Shown here: piece by piece, positions 12,801-24,765 of the stretch
How the letters are laid out: every line of letters begins with the position of its first letter
How positions within the stretch are numbered: position 1 is the first letter of the stretch
Assembly: GCF_001411555.2 (NCBI RefSeq)
Contig: NC_049911.1
Span: 29,547,044 to 29,611,043, forward strand
Direction of reading: 5' to 3'
DNA length: 64,000 nt
DNA from: Juglans regia
Taxonomy: Eukaryota; Streptophyta; Magnoliopsida; Fagales; Juglandaceae
Program-made: the position numbers and the translations under genes
Notes under the pieces: model-generated
What the model was told of the DNA's origin: nothing
The model's input: the letters and a program-made list of their open reading frames with translations, nothing else
Databases searched by the model: none

Positions 12801-15188
12801 GGCATCCACGCAGCGCTAATTTGCTCGAGTTTTGATATATATATATATATAATATAATATAATGTCGTGACTCGTGAGCTGAATGCGTGTGTCATGAGGT
12901 ATAATAATATGAAAAGAAAAAGGCTTACTGATTTCATTAACTGCTCCTCAATCCTCATTGCCTTATTAAACTCTAGCTGTCACATGAAATTTGGCTGTGG
13001 GGGGAGAAAAAGTCAAAAAGAGCAACATTTCATGTCCTTTAAAAAGTTGATGTACGCATTTATAAACAGGTTATATTTTGATTGCAAAATGTGGGGACCG
13101 ATGAATTGGACTCCAAATTGCACCGGTGGCGATACTTGTTTTTTTTTTTTTTTAAAAATTAATGATTAAGAAAGTATTTATTAGTAAATTGATATTTTTT
13201 TTTAAAAAAAAATTATGTTTAAAAATTATCGATACCGGTAGCAGTTTTTCTCTCTCAAAAAAGAAAAGAAACAGTAATTTTCGCTTGATGATAGGGGTTA
13301 AAACATATTTAATCGTTCCATGTGATGATCAAATTAATGCTCGAGCTTAGCAGACATTAAGATTATGAAATTTGTAATCAGTGTACAAATGTCGCTTTCA
13401 CTTGAGATTCCGTACGTCCGCACCACATGGAAGGAAATAATATGATTCGGCGATCCTTTGAATAATAGTACCCCACAAGTACAGTTGTATTTTAAATCAC
13501 AAAGTACAAACAGCCTGGGCAACAACTGTTTAGGGACGTAAGGCCCAAGGCCCAAAATTATAAAACGATCCAAAAGTCTAGAGGACTTCACGTTGAAACG
13601 ACTGATGTTATAGAGATTGACTAATGGGCTGTGCCAGTGGCCACTGGCCCAGGTTGCATAACAAATATATAAATACTGCGGATTAGGATTGCACTATGTA
13701 TTCAAATCTGCAGTATCTATTCATGTTCATCTCCTTTATTTACAAATTGGGTGAAGGCCGATTTCTATGAAGTTTAAAATAATGTGCGTTTCTAGCTAGA
13801 TTTGCTCAGATGTAATGATGTATCCCCAAATTATAAAGGAAAAAGGAAGGATATTTTGAGGCAACATGCAATAAATAACAATCGAGAACTACAGGAGTAC
13901 CCTTAATTCTTTCATCCTCCCAAAGAACAGAAACAAATCTGGCTAAGTAGCTTCCTGACAACTATCTATCGTATGCAATCCTCTCTCTTTCTTTCCCATT
14001 CGAGTTATACTTCTTAACCGTATAAACACAAAATAAAAGTAATTTTTTATGCAAACTAATCTTAATGTGCAACTGATTGCTTTGTTGTTTGTCAACAATA
14101 AGATAATACTAGTGCTGCTACTTTTACTGCATGCGTAAATTGTAGTCATCTGTTAATTGACCATTTCTTATAAATATATCTTCCAAAAGTAAAGATGAAT
14201 AAGGATAAAATGGTGAAGGCCATAAAAAACAAAAAAGTGATTACACAAAAACAATCCCACAAATTGACATGGCTTGATATGATTCACAGATTATATACTT
14301 ACTTTTATTATAAAATAGATCTAACGGATCAGATGAAACTACATCAGTTTGTAGAATTGTTTTTTGTGTAATTCTTTTGTGGATGTAGTAGTCCTCAATT
14401 GAGGAATCAAGAAATTTATCTTTCAGAAGCAACATTCCCCTAAAACCGAAAATGTTGCATATCAATGCTTGCTTGTCTGTGTGCTGTGTGTTTATAATAG
14501 TTGTTTTGGGAGTAGAGTTATTCTTTTCTCTGTTGTTTTTGTTAGATAAGTAATTTTTGGGGTTTCAATTCGTAGTAATAACTAATTAAAGCACCAAGAA
14601 ATTTAATCATTCGGAAGTAAGTCAAGCAACTACTCTCCTAAAACCTGAATTCTAGCATATCAATGCATCCTTTTGTGTGCGTTTATGATAATTCATAATT
14701 ACATTCTTAATATGATTTTACAATGCATGTACACTGGGATGCAGAAGAGTTGTGGATGGTGAAAAGAAAAGAAAATCTAATGAAGGAATAACAAAAGGAG
14801 GTCAATTTCTGATCCGGCAACTGTGACTGCTACAGCAGAAACCCTAAAAAAGGCAATTCATGGATCTTCTCATACACACTCAAGGTTCTGTTAATTCAAT
14901 TTTTGTTTTTTTTAATTTTTATCAACTATGAAGAACATATTGGACTTCAAGCTTCAGAATCCAGGCATAGCTCAGCGTTGTGGGTAAAACCAAGCATTTG
15001 CACAAACAGATGATGAGCATTTCACTCTTCAAGTATTTCCAGGAACATATAAAAATATGCATTCATTCGTAACAACTAACAAGATATGCACCAACAATTC
15101 ACATGCCAGGAAACGCTTAATAAATCTATAGTTTCTTTTGATACTTTCCTCGTTACCACGAGAAGCCAAAGCACTGCGAGTTCTTCAT

Positions 15189-15703
15189 CTACTTCTTCTT
15201 CTTCCCTCCTTTGATCGAAATGGGTTTGCCCTTAGAGGGGAGCACAATCTCCCCTTTGAGAACGGGGATATCCATGATCTCCGATAGCCCGGCATACTTC
15301 TTGCGGAACTTCTCGACCTGGTCGGCGTCAACGAGGAGACCCGAACGGTTGCCGAGATAGAAAGGGTGGTTGCCCGACCACACGTCAACGGTGTACTCCT
15401 TCTGGGTCCCGCCGGTGGTCATTACCAGTACGCCGTTACAGTACACCTTGGCATCCTCATGGAACTCCGGGTGTATGTCCTTCTTCCTGCACGTCACCAC
15501 AGGCCGGTAAGTCCCTGCTGCTCTCACCTGAAAAAGAAGTAATTCGACAATTAAAAAAACAAACAAGTGTTGCTTAAATGTTTTTATAATTGGGGGTTAG
15601 GTAAAGTGGGTTTTAGAAGAGATTCTACCTTGTTGATGACAGGGGGATGGGGAGAAGGGCAGGGTTTTCCTCGAAGGAATGTGTTGGTTAGGCTCACCGC
15701 CAT
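15189..15703 (-). CDS. RPL31: 50S ribosomal protein L31, chloroplastic
   Basis: Two exons on the minus strand: 15703-15629 (25 codons, MAVSLTNTFLRGKPCPS...) and 15527-15189 (112 codons plus stop), joined in phase 0 across a 101-bp GT-AG intron. The predicted product has 137 residues. The second exon carries the bacterial-type bL31 core (RPVVTCRKKDIHPEFHEDAK, then a VDVWSGNHPFYLG stretch). It ends in a basic GKPISIKGGKKKK tail. The first exon is rich in Ser, Thr and Pro, as expected of a plastid transit peptide. The protein is a component of the large subunit of the plastid ribosome, encoded in the nucleus. The size is close to that of known plant plastid L31 proteins (about 140 residues). It has no operon context and its neighbours are unrelated. 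Confidence 0.93.
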
Positions 15704-16084
15704 TTCTGTGTGTGTGGGGGGGAATGGGTGAAGAAGAACGTCTGCGAGTGCGGATGAGATTTTGTGCCTGAGGATCAAAAATTACTTTACAGCCCTTTCA
15801 TTTTTTGTCTTTTTTTTTATTAGTATTATAAATATATTGGTAAAAGATGGGGGCTCAGGCCTCAGGGTTTTGGGACAAATGGGTTCAGGATTCAAAAGCA
15901 ATAAAAGCCCATACTTTGGTCCTACATTAATGCTTTTGGGTCTGCTTACAACTTCAACTTTTACGGGCTATTCTGGGCCTTACGTTTACTCTCATGAACC
16001 TATCAACCTTTTTGAAGATCACCTAACTTTAATGATTCCCATCTACCTCTCATTACTAACCAAAAAAAAAAAAAGTAATGCCCA

Positions 16085-16700
16085 ATCGTCGATCTTTAAG
16101 ACCATCAAATATGACATTCGTTGGAGTGGAGCGTAGCCCGCACGCGCGGGACAAAGCTCCAAATCTCGTCAATGCGTGTCCATCACACTTGGCTTCTCTA
16201 AACTCCCTGACTCCGGAGCTTTCAAAATTGACCGTTGGTTTTTCTTCCTGAGTGATCAGTATCCTACATGCACCAATGCCGACGCATTGTGCACTATTCA
16301 TTCGTTTTGTTTTTTTGTTGTTCTATTCCAATATTTTGTTGCTGTTTGTTTTTCTGTTCTTCTGTTCTTTTGCTGACCCGAGTGAGGTGTTAAGCCTTAG
16401 ATCGGACGCAATCTGAGGCAAAAGCTATTCGAGAGTGGGGGGCGACGTCACGGCCGGTGATATCATACTACCAGTGCTCGCGCATAGGTGCTACCTGCGT
16501 AGTGGAGGTTGTTGTGTCCGTGCGTGAGCTGGGTGCTCGTGCAGTCAGGGCTCGAGATGTCAATGCTTGCGGTGAGCGTGACACCCTGGTCGCACCGAGG
16601 CTTGTGGTTTTGTGGTTTAGTTGTTAGTTGTTAATGTATTTTATTTATTTATTTATTTTTTTGTTATTTTAGTGTTTAATAAAATAGAAATAAACTATTG
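16085..16700 (+). mobile_element. 5'-truncated copy of GC-rich retroposon
   Basis: It shares a GCCCARTCGYCGATCTTYAAG start, an internal CGGAGTGG-like block, a CGCACGCGCGG block and a TTCTATTCCAAT/GTGTTCCAATGT stretch with the better-bounded element at 18621-19479. Everything left of the GCCCA block in that element is absent here. The right edge, near an ATTTATTTATTT run, is approximate and I found no target duplication. Confidence 0.5.
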
Positions 16701-17282
16701 GATTTAGTGTCCATAACAGTATCTCGTACTTTTCCTTCCTATGAGGATAGAGAGGCTTGCAAGTTCTATTTACATAACGCTTTTTTTGTTAAGAGATAGT
16801 TTATTGAGAAATTAAGACAATGTCTATCATAAAAGAATTTGTTTGTGGGGAAGTTCCAAAATTTATGTGTAGTTTGGCTTATAGTCTGAATTTTTTCATG
16901 TATTGATAAATTATAGTTATAACTTCGATTCATTAATGAAATGAGACTATTTCCATAGAAAAAACAAAAGAAAAAAAGTGTGTCTGCACACACATTTTGG
17001 ATGCACTAAAACATGTATAACATAAACACTACACCGATAACCTCAATCCCATTTGTCTTCTATGTGGTTCCAGTGACTCCAAGTTCCATGAGCTCCACTT
17101 CCTTAATGTTAAGGAAGTGTTTATTATTTAATTGACTTTTTTTTATTAAAAAAAATATATTTAAACATGTTTAAAAAATATATAAAAAAAAATTATAGGT
17201 CCAGCTATCGGAACCGATAAAATGTATCGGTAGTAGACCCTTGTGAAATAATGTTTCACCGGATGTCACTTACGACTCGAAC

Positions 17283-17475
17283 ATTAGTCTCGTTTGTTTT
17301 CAAAAAACATATTATCTCATTTCATCTCATATAATTATTATAACTTTTTCAACTTGTAATATAAAATAAAATAAATAATTTAACTTTTTTAAATTTTAAA
17401 ATAAAAATAATATTAAAAAAAATATTATAACGATACTTTATTCAACTTTTTAATTTTAACAAAAATAACCGTTTT
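17283..17475. repeat. GTTTG-ended MITE copy
   Basis: It begins near GTCTCGTTTGTTTTC and continues with the family body: ATCTCATTTCATCTCAT, then AAATAATTTAACTTTTTTAA and TATTCAACTTTTTAA. The right terminus is eroded. Confidence 0.6.
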
Positions 17476-18002
17476 ATTTCATACTTGTGGTTGATATTCA
17501 CTGCACTTTGTTTTGTGTCCCCACTCTCCTTTCGAAAGGGAGCTTTCTTGTTTCTGTTTTGCAGAGTGACTTGAAATCTCTGCTATTTCGTAAACTCTTG
17601 CTGTTTCAGTTCATGTGATACGGCTTTTTGATTTGTTGGCTTGGAATGGCTTTGTCGCCATTCGTGTGCATCTAAACGGAAATGCTTTCGTACATATACA
17701 AATTTTGTAAAAGTTAAACATGATTTAATATGGTAAGTTACATAGTATAATTATTTTTTTTTATAAAAAAAATTTATAAATTTTGTTTGTCACTGTAATT
17801 CATCTTTATCTAATAAAACATGAGTTTTTATTACCCTTTGATTAGATGAGACTTAATAAATTTAAAAATATTTAATAAAAGAATGATTAAGTGAGACAAC
17901 ATAATTTGCGGGGGGGGAGAAACATGACAATTATCTCGACTTCCTTAAATCAGATGACGGTGAAACTGTTGAAATTTATGGAGTTCTTCCGCTCATATTT
18001 TT

Positions 18003-18185
18003 AGATGCTGTTTGGATAGTGAATTGAGATGAGATGAATTGAGATAAAAGTTAAAAATTGAATAAGATATTATTATTTTAATATTTAAAAAGTTAAATTA
18101 TTTATTATATTTTATATAAAAATTTAATAAAATTATAATGATGATATGATATGGGATGAAATACTTGTTATAATAATTTACTACG
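18003..18185. repeat. GTTTGGAT-ended MITE copy
   Basis: It starts GATGCTGTTTGGATAGTG, followed by GAATTGAGATGAGATGAATT, an AT-rich core and a degraded right end around GATATGGGATGAAATAC. It belongs to the same family as 61371-61534 and 63608-63803. Confidence 0.65.
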
Positions 18186-18603
18186 AGGAAGGTTTGATTG
18201 GAAGAAATTGCTGACTAGATTATAAAAATATAGTTACCACCGTCACAACCGCTCTATAAATAAATACAAAGCCAACCCAGATGACCCACTTAATTGAGCT
18301 TCTAGAAGCACTCTAGATATCATATTATATTAGATATAAGTAAGGTGAATAATTAAAAAAAAAAGAAAAAGTAAGGTGAATAATTTACATGACTTGAATC
18401 CAAATCTCGCGTTGAAATTCTCTTGATTTTGTTTTTGTTTGTTTGTTTGTTTTTTTTATCAATTTTATGTTTGGAATATAAGAGGGATAAAATATGTATA
18501 ACAAGTTTTATAAGTTTATTTTTATCTACATATATAAATATTTTAGATAATATTAAACTTTGAGTAAAATAAATATATTTGTAAAATATATTTATGTCTC
18601 TCT

Positions 18604-18620
18604 GAATTATTACAAGAGAA
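18604..18620. repeat. Left target-site duplication of retroposon
   Basis: GAATTATTACAAGAGAA occurs here and again, exactly, at 19480-19496. The two copies bracket the GC-rich retroposon. Confidence 0.9.
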
Positions 18621-19479
18621 GCTGGGAGACAAGGAAGATCTAACTCGATCATTGCGAAGGGGCTTCCTTCACCTCTCGTCTCTCCCGAACCCGCCTGCCT
18701 CCCTCAGCGCCTCGAATCCGTCTCTCTCGAGGGGGTGGGAGCTTCGGCTCCTTCCCCCTCTCCCCACCTCTCCCTCCTCCGTCCGCTCTGTGCACACAGC
18801 TGTTTCGTTTTTGTATTTTTTTGTTTTGTAAGCTAAATAAGGGGGAACACCGGATCTGGTCTTTCCGGCAACAATAGATCAGCACGCGCCTCCCCATGGT
18901 GTTGCCCAGTCGCCGATCTTCAAGTCTACAGAAGGCGATGCCATCCGGAGTGGCGAGTTGCTCGCACGCGCGGCCAAAAAACTCGTAGGCGTTCGGCGAG
19001 TGGCCTTCTCGCGACGCCGAGAGGCCCTCTACCGTCGCGACGCGCGGCGCCGCTGGGGTCTGTGAGCCCAGAACTTTTTTTCTGCAGCCGTTCGGAGCTT
19101 TTTTTCTGCTGTTGGTTTTAGTTGTGTTCCAATGTATTTTCTTGTGTTCTGTTTTATAAAAAAAATCAAAAATAAAAAATTTAGTCCCCGCGGACCTTGG
19201 TCCGAACTGGTGGTATATCCCCATCTCCGCTTTGGCGGTGTATGGGATTGGTGTACCCTACCTCGCGTAGTCGGGGTATGGGATTTGTTTACTCTGTCGG
19301 GGACAGAGATGTGTACGACGAATCTCTTAGACTTCGGTCTTTAGAGTTCTGTCGTCTGGGCTAGACCATGTCAGCCACGAAAGTGTGCTGAGGTGCTATT
19401 AACGTTTGTAACTGACTTTTTAAAGTCAAAGTTGTATGTCCTTTTTTATAAATGGAATGTGATCCTTTATTATAAAAAA
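18621..19479 (+). mobile_element. Non-LTR retroposon with 17-bp target duplication
   Basis: An 859-bp insertion is bounded by exact 17-bp direct repeats (18604-18620 and 19480-19496) and ends in a T/A-rich tail (TTTATTATAAAAAA). It has no long terminal repeats. The first 450 bases are strongly GC-rich against an AT-rich background. Long target duplications and an A-rich 3' end fit LINE or long-SINE retroposition. I see no reverse transcriptase, so it is either a 5'-region or internally deleted LINE, or a non-autonomous element mobilised in trans. A 191-codon minus-strand frame inside it has no recognisable domain. Confidence 0.75.
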
Positions 19480-19494
19480 GAATTATTACAAGAG

Positions 19495-19690
19495 AACTTA
19501 GCTTTATTTTGTTTTTTTAAAACTTCTCAACTTATATCTTCTAATTATTATAATATTTTTAAATTATCACATAAAATAAAATAAATAATTTAATTTTTTA
19601 AATTTACAAATAAAAATTATATTTTAATATACATTTTAATAATATTTTATTTAAATCTTAACCTCCATCTCATCTTAATCCTTCCAATCC
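19495..19690. repeat. MITE copy of the GTTTGGAT family
   Basis: It contains the family body TTATCACATAAAATAAAATA, then AATAATTTAATTTTTTAAAT and a CTCCATCTCATCTTAATCC right end. It abuts the retroposon's right target duplication. The left end is not resolved. Confidence 0.5.
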
Positions 19691-20282
19691 TGACGTTATT
19701 GTGATCGCCATCAATGGTCCATGGATTAAGCTTTCACAGCTCGATTTTCTAAACCAAATCTTGCTTCATATTGCACGGGGCCCGAAATTCACCTAAAATG
19801 ATCTCCACGCTAATATTTTCCAGTCAAAACTACTCTTAACTTTATAGATGACTCCAGTTTTAAAGGAAAACGTAGTGTTACGTGCATTTAACCAATGCAC
19901 ATGGCATACCATTAGTCTACTTTAATATAAAGAAAAAATCTTGGTGGCCGAAAAAACGAGGAGTCAGTTGAAGTTGAGAGGAAGGAGTCTCACTTTTCAG
20001 AAGGACTCGTTCGTTCAGATGCCAGAGAAGTCCGCTCCATAGCAACCGTAGGGTGTGGAATCAATGTGTGACAGGGAGAGAACCCCACAAAGTGCATAGT
20101 GGAATAGTAAAACCCAAGTATCATAGCAACTTTGCGGGGTTTTCTCGTGATGGCTCACAAGCCAATAATACTATTCTAATTTCTCACTACCTTCGCCATC
20201 ATCATCGGCATTGTCACTCTCTCAAACACCTATAGCCTTCTGGGCTGACCATAAGCTCTCACTTTGATCACATTTCCTCACC

Positions 20283-20302
20283 GTCCACTTTTAAAAGTGG
20301 AC
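20283..20302. repeat. Perfect 20-bp palindrome upstream of AGPase start
   Basis: GTCCACTTTTAAAAGTGGAC reads identically on both strands. It lies about 300 bp upstream of the ADP-glucose pyrophosphorylase start codon, in the presumed promoter or leader. Its function is unknown. Confidence 0.9.
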
Positions 20303-20601
20303 AGAGCTACCTCTATCAAAGTTTCGATCTTTTCTTTTAGGCTTCTGGGTGCTTCTGATTCTTCGTTTCAGGCTGTTTTTCTGATCCGGATGTTGCTTTT
20401 GGGGTTCGTTACTTTTGACGTGTTTTGTGATTTTGAAAGTTTGGGACCTCTGTGAAAGTCGTGTTACTTTTTTCCTTGGATAGCACTTGTAGTATTTCAA
20501 TTTTCCTCAGATTTCCTGGATTTTGCATTCTTTGCTGTTGCTTTGAATAAAAATCTCTGAAAAATAGTCATCTTGGAATTTGATTTCGTGGTGGGTAAGC
20601 C

Positions 20602-22537
20602 ATGGATTCTTGTTTTGCGACACTGAAGGCCAACGTTCATCCAGTCAAAGTGTGCAGAGGAGTTAGGAATATGGGAACGGGGTTTTGGGGTGAGAGTATA
20701 GGGGTGAGCCTAAAACGCAGGGATTTGAGTGCACAATTCTTGAAGAGCTCGGAAAGTGAAGGTAGGAGGGTTACTAAAGTTAAGCCCGGTGTTCCCTTCT
20801 CTGTTCTCACATCAGATATCAACAAGGAGGTTGTGGTAAGTGACTTCCGAGCAACGTCAGTCAAATCAGATTTGAGCTAAATTCTTTTTATTAATTGGAG
20901 GTGGCGGTAGACTCTCACGGTTGCATTAAAATTTTGATCTTAGACATTTCAGGCCCCCATTTTTGAGACTCCAAGAGTAGACCCGAAAAATGTAGCTTCT
21001 ATCATACTAGGTGGAGGTGCTGGAACTCGCTTATTTCCTCTTACCAGCAGAAGAGCCAAGCCCGCGGTACGATATCACTACTCGGGCTTTGTGATCTCAA
21101 ATTTACCCATTTTGCCAACTGATTACTTAGAAGTTTCTTTCTTTATTTTATTTTTCTTGTTTGTGCAATATAAAATGGATTGCACGCAGACCCAGTAATA
21201 GGGAATACAAAATGGATGAAGTTGAATATGATCTGCGGGTGGAAGTGGGATTTTATTATCTGATATGATCTGCAGGTTCCGATTGGGGGGTATTACAGGC
21301 TGATCGACATCCCAATGAGTAATTGCATCAACAGTGGCATAAAGAAGATATTCATCTTAACACAATTTAACTCGTTTTCCCTCAACCGTCACCTTGCTCG
21401 CACATATAATCTCGGGAATGGTGTTAATTTTGGAGATGGTTTTGTGGAGGTAAGATATAAAGGCAGATAGAATACTTCCGAGTTTTCATGTTCTAGGAAA
21501 TGCATAGTACTTGATGAATTGTAACTTTGTTATAGTCATTTAGAAATTCGAATCTTTCTCAATTTTCTCGGGAATTAGGATGATTTTAGTGGAAGTTCTT
21601 TGATGATTTAAAGCCTAACATGATGGACAAACAGGTTTTGGCTGCCACTCAAACACCAGGAGAAGCAGGGAAGAGATGGTTCCAAGGAACAGCAGATGCC
21701 GTGAGGCAATTTATATGGGTCTTTGAGGTGCGTAATTATGATTTTAAATCAATTCCGAAGATTATATCCTCATAATACATATTTGGTTTTTTCATTCATG
21801 CAGGATGCCAAGAACAAGAGTGTTGAGCATATATTGATACTGTCTGGTGATCACCTCTATAGGATGGACTATATGGATTTTGTGCAGGTAATTATTTTTT
21901 AACTACTTACTGGTGGAAGATTTCATCTAGTACTTGGTTACTTAGCTGGAAAATCCTGCTACCTGCAGAGGCATGTTGACACAAACGCTGATATTACAGT
22001 TTCATGTGTGCCCATGGATGAGAGGTATGTCTGGTGAAACTTCTGTCACAGTTTGGCACATATAAAGTACGTTAATTCAATTCCTGGTGTCTCAACAGAC
22101 ATCTTATAACTTTTGTATTGTACTGCAGCCGTGCATCAGATTATGGACTGATCAAAATCGGTAACTCAGGACGTATTACTCAATTCTCCGAGAAACCCAA
22201 GGGTCTGGACCTGAAAGCAATGGTAAGAAATTGATTTCACTCTTGTTGTATTGACCATGTTTCAGCGTTCTGTGTACATCCTTCTGTCCTCTCTAATATT
22301 GGTTATTTTATCTCAACCACATGCACTGCAGCAAGTTGACACCACTTTGCTAGGGCTTTCTGAACAAGATGCCAGAAAATACCCGTACATTGCATCAATG
22401 GGTGTCTATGTATTTAGAACTGATGTCCTACTAAAGCTGTTGAGATGGGGATATCCTTCATGTAACGATTTTGGGTCTGAAATTATTCCATCAGCTGTGA
22501 GGGAGCACAATGTTCAAGTAAGATTGAATAGATGAAG

Positions 22538-22585
<48 letters not shown>

Positions 22586-24378
22586 TGTAATTTATTGTTA
22601 TAAATATTCCAATACTAATATTATTGAACCATGGAAGCAAAATTTAAGTATGGTAATTGAATGCCTCAGTTTCTTGCTTCATATTCATTTTCAGGCATAT
22701 CTATTCAATGATTACTGGGAGGACATCGGAACTATAAGTTCTTTTTTTGATGCCAACTTGGCCCTGACCAAACAGGTTGGTGCCACTGTTACCCAAATAA
22801 CATCTTATAATCAATATTTTTCATAAACAATTTTAAAGAAACTAAATTTTATGATCAAATAGTCTGGCAGCTTTGACTCTTTGAGTCATCTAGAAAGTTC
22901 CCTGTAAAAAGGTGGGGAAAAACTTTAGAGACAAATCATTATAAATACAAGAATATAAAAGAGTAGGGGAAAAGCATCACGCATTTAATTATTAACTGGA
23001 AATTGTGCATCTTCTGGGAAAGCAAAAAGACATTTTGCATAAACTTCGGTTAAACTTTTGAGTTGGAAATTGTTGCCTTCTTCTTCACAAATGAGAAAAC
23101 ACTCTGAACTAATCATATGGTTCCTCCTTTCAGCCTCCGAAGTTTGAATTCTATGACCCCAAGACCCCTTTCTACACATCTCCAAGATTCTTGCCACCAA
23201 CTAAAGTTGAAAAAAGCAGGGTATGACCGTAAGCTCGGTATGTGAGATTTGCTTGCTTCTTCTGTCTCACACCTCAACTGGTTCTTGCAGATTCTTGATG
23301 CAATTATTTCTCATGGTTGCTTCTTGCGGGAATGCAGCGTTCAGCACTCTATTGTGGGTGTGCGCTCACGTTTAGATTATGGTGTAGAACTTAAGGTGAG
23401 GTGACATATTTTATGCTCATGTATTTTTACAAGACTATTTAAAGTCATAGACCATGCTGTCTGCTCTACAATTCACTTGGAAACATTTGGGCACTGATTG
23501 TGCCCTCGTGCATCGCGGATGAATTTTGAAACGTGATATGTGCCGCAACAAAGAGGTGACACCCAGAGATTGCATATTGCTGACTAAAAAATAAACAAGT
23601 AGGAACAACTCTGTACAAATTTCCATGTAAGCATGTCAAAACTCTGAAAGATAGAAATACTAATCATCCCTGCCAGTGATTGAGTTTTATGAACTCAACT
23701 GCCAGTTTTAAGTTATTCTTATCCAGAGTTGCTTCAATAAGATTAAATTGCTCATGTATGCGCAATCATGTTTGAATCTGTTAAAATTAATATTTGATTG
23801 GGGGAAATGGTGTGATCTGAGCTTGACTGTTTTTCTCTTCATTTTATGAGTCAACACTGATTATATTTGGTTATGGGACTGGTATCCACTTTCCAGGATA
23901 CTATGATGATGGGTGCAGACTACTACCAAACTGAATCTGAAATTGCATCTCTGCTAGCCGAGGGAAAGGTTCCAATTGGTGTTGGACAGAACACCAAAAT
24001 CAGGTGAGATCCCATGGGGCTGGGCCTCTCTCTCTCTCTCATTCGGCGAGATCTATTAGCTAATTTCTGTTGTCAACTTTTTGAAGGAATTGCATAATTG
24101 ATAAGAACGCCAAGATAGGAAGAAATGTGGTCATCACAAATGGTGATGTAAGTGTAACTTTCTGTGCTCTGCAAATTCTAGACTGCTTTAAAACTGCAAG
24201 CTATCCAAATATTCTGCGAATGGTGTTTGAACTTTCCATTGACACCCCACTGAAATAGATTCCATAAACTTCTCAGGGTGTCCAAGAAGCGGATAGACCA
24301 AATGAAGGGTTTTACATCCGGTCAGGGATCACCGTCATATTGAAGAATGCAACAATTAGGGACGGAAAGGTCATATAA
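20602..24378 (+). CDS. ADP-glucose pyrophosphorylase large subunit (APL2-type)
   Basis: Fourteen exons with matching phases: 20602-20835, 20944-21066, 21276-21449, 21635-21727, 21804-21887, 21969-22024, 22129-22222, 22332-22517, 22695-22775, 23134-23220, 23291-23395, 23897-24003, 24087-24147 and 24277-24378. They encode 528 residues, normal for the family. The enzyme makes ADP-glucose from glucose-1-phosphate and ATP in plastids, the committed step of starch synthesis, as a heterotetramer with small subunits. Residues 1 to about 75 look like a transit peptide. The nucleotide-binding loop [19 protein letters not shown] (139-157), the [11 protein letters not shown] motif and a C-terminal left-handed-helix region are visible. 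The residues matched to the low-activity large-subunit positions are Arg and Lys (GTR...RAK), the pattern seen in catalytically competent large subunits. The N-terminus and ending ([10 protein letters not shown]) resemble Arabidopsis APL2 most. Confidence 0.96.
22541..22586. repeat. TA microsatellite in AGPase intron 8
   Basis: A TA run interrupted once by a TG step, starting 23 bp after the donor of the intron at 22518-22694. It is likely length-polymorphic. Confidence 0.95.
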
Positions 24379-24503
24379 ATCTTTGCACATACAAGAGCTT
24401 CCTTCGTCAGATTGAGCCCGTGTTGCAAGTGCAAGAGCAGGCCGTTAGCAAGTTTAAATTGTAGCAGCAATAACCACTAGCAGGAATGCGCCTATTTTTA
24501 TAC

Positions 24504-24508
<5 letters not shown>

Positions 24509-24560
<52 letters not shown>
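24509..24560. repeat. Compound AT / GTAT microsatellite in AGPase 3' region
   Basis: About 15 AT units are followed by six GTAT units. The run lies 130 bp after the stop codon and just before a poly(A) signal, so it is probably transcribed in the 3' untranslated region. Confidence 0.95.
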
Positions 24561-24561
<1 letters not shown>

Positions 24562-24589
24562 AACGACGAAGAAGGGCTCCTACTTCCTG

Positions 24590-24595
24590 AATAAA
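24590..24595 (+). promoter_or_regulatory. Candidate poly(A) signal of AGPase gene
   Basis: AATAAA lies 212 bp after the stop codon and is followed by T-rich sequence. Plant poly(A) signals are loose, so this is only a plausible site. Confidence 0.4.
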
Positions 24596-24765
24596 AGAAC
24601 TTCTGCTCGGTTTATTCATTTCTACTAGAAGTCCACGACTCCACAAGACTGTTAAAGCTAACAAATATTAGTGTAGAGAATGAGATTTGTATATTTGCTT
24701 TGGGCTATATAAACCTTGTTTTTTTTTTTTTATTTACATGACTCAACATACCTTGGAATTCTTTC

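Larger units (their letters stand above)
7337..15188. other. Gene-poor interval
   Basis: Nearly 8 kb lies between the DUF4408-type gene and plastid L31. The first 300 bases are the likely leader and promoter of the DUF4408-type gene, because a purine-rich stretch lies upstream of its start. The rest has AT microsatellites (near 7842-7860, 9799-9833, 11446-11466, 12535-12580), a MITE remnant near 8506-8650, and a short hairpin at 8666-8725. No open frame here shows a recognisable domain or a plausible exon chain. Confidence 0.55.
15704..20601. other. Intergenic, retroposon- and MITE-rich
   Basis: This stretch separates the divergently read L31 and ADP-glucose pyrophosphorylase genes. It contains two related GC-rich retroposon segments (about 16085-16700 and 18621-19479), three MITE copies (about 17283-17475, 18003-18185, 19495-19690), and AT-rich filler. 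The last 400-600 bases before 20602 are probably the promoter and leader of the pyrophosphorylase gene. No independent coding gene is supported. The 191-codon minus frame at 18649-19224 lies inside the retroposon. Confidence 0.6.

Noticed and set aside
18649..19224. 191-codon minus-strand open frame
   Set aside because: It is Arg-rich with no recognisable domain. It lies wholly within the GC-rich retroposon bounded by the 17-bp duplication and is best explained by high GC lowering stop frequency.
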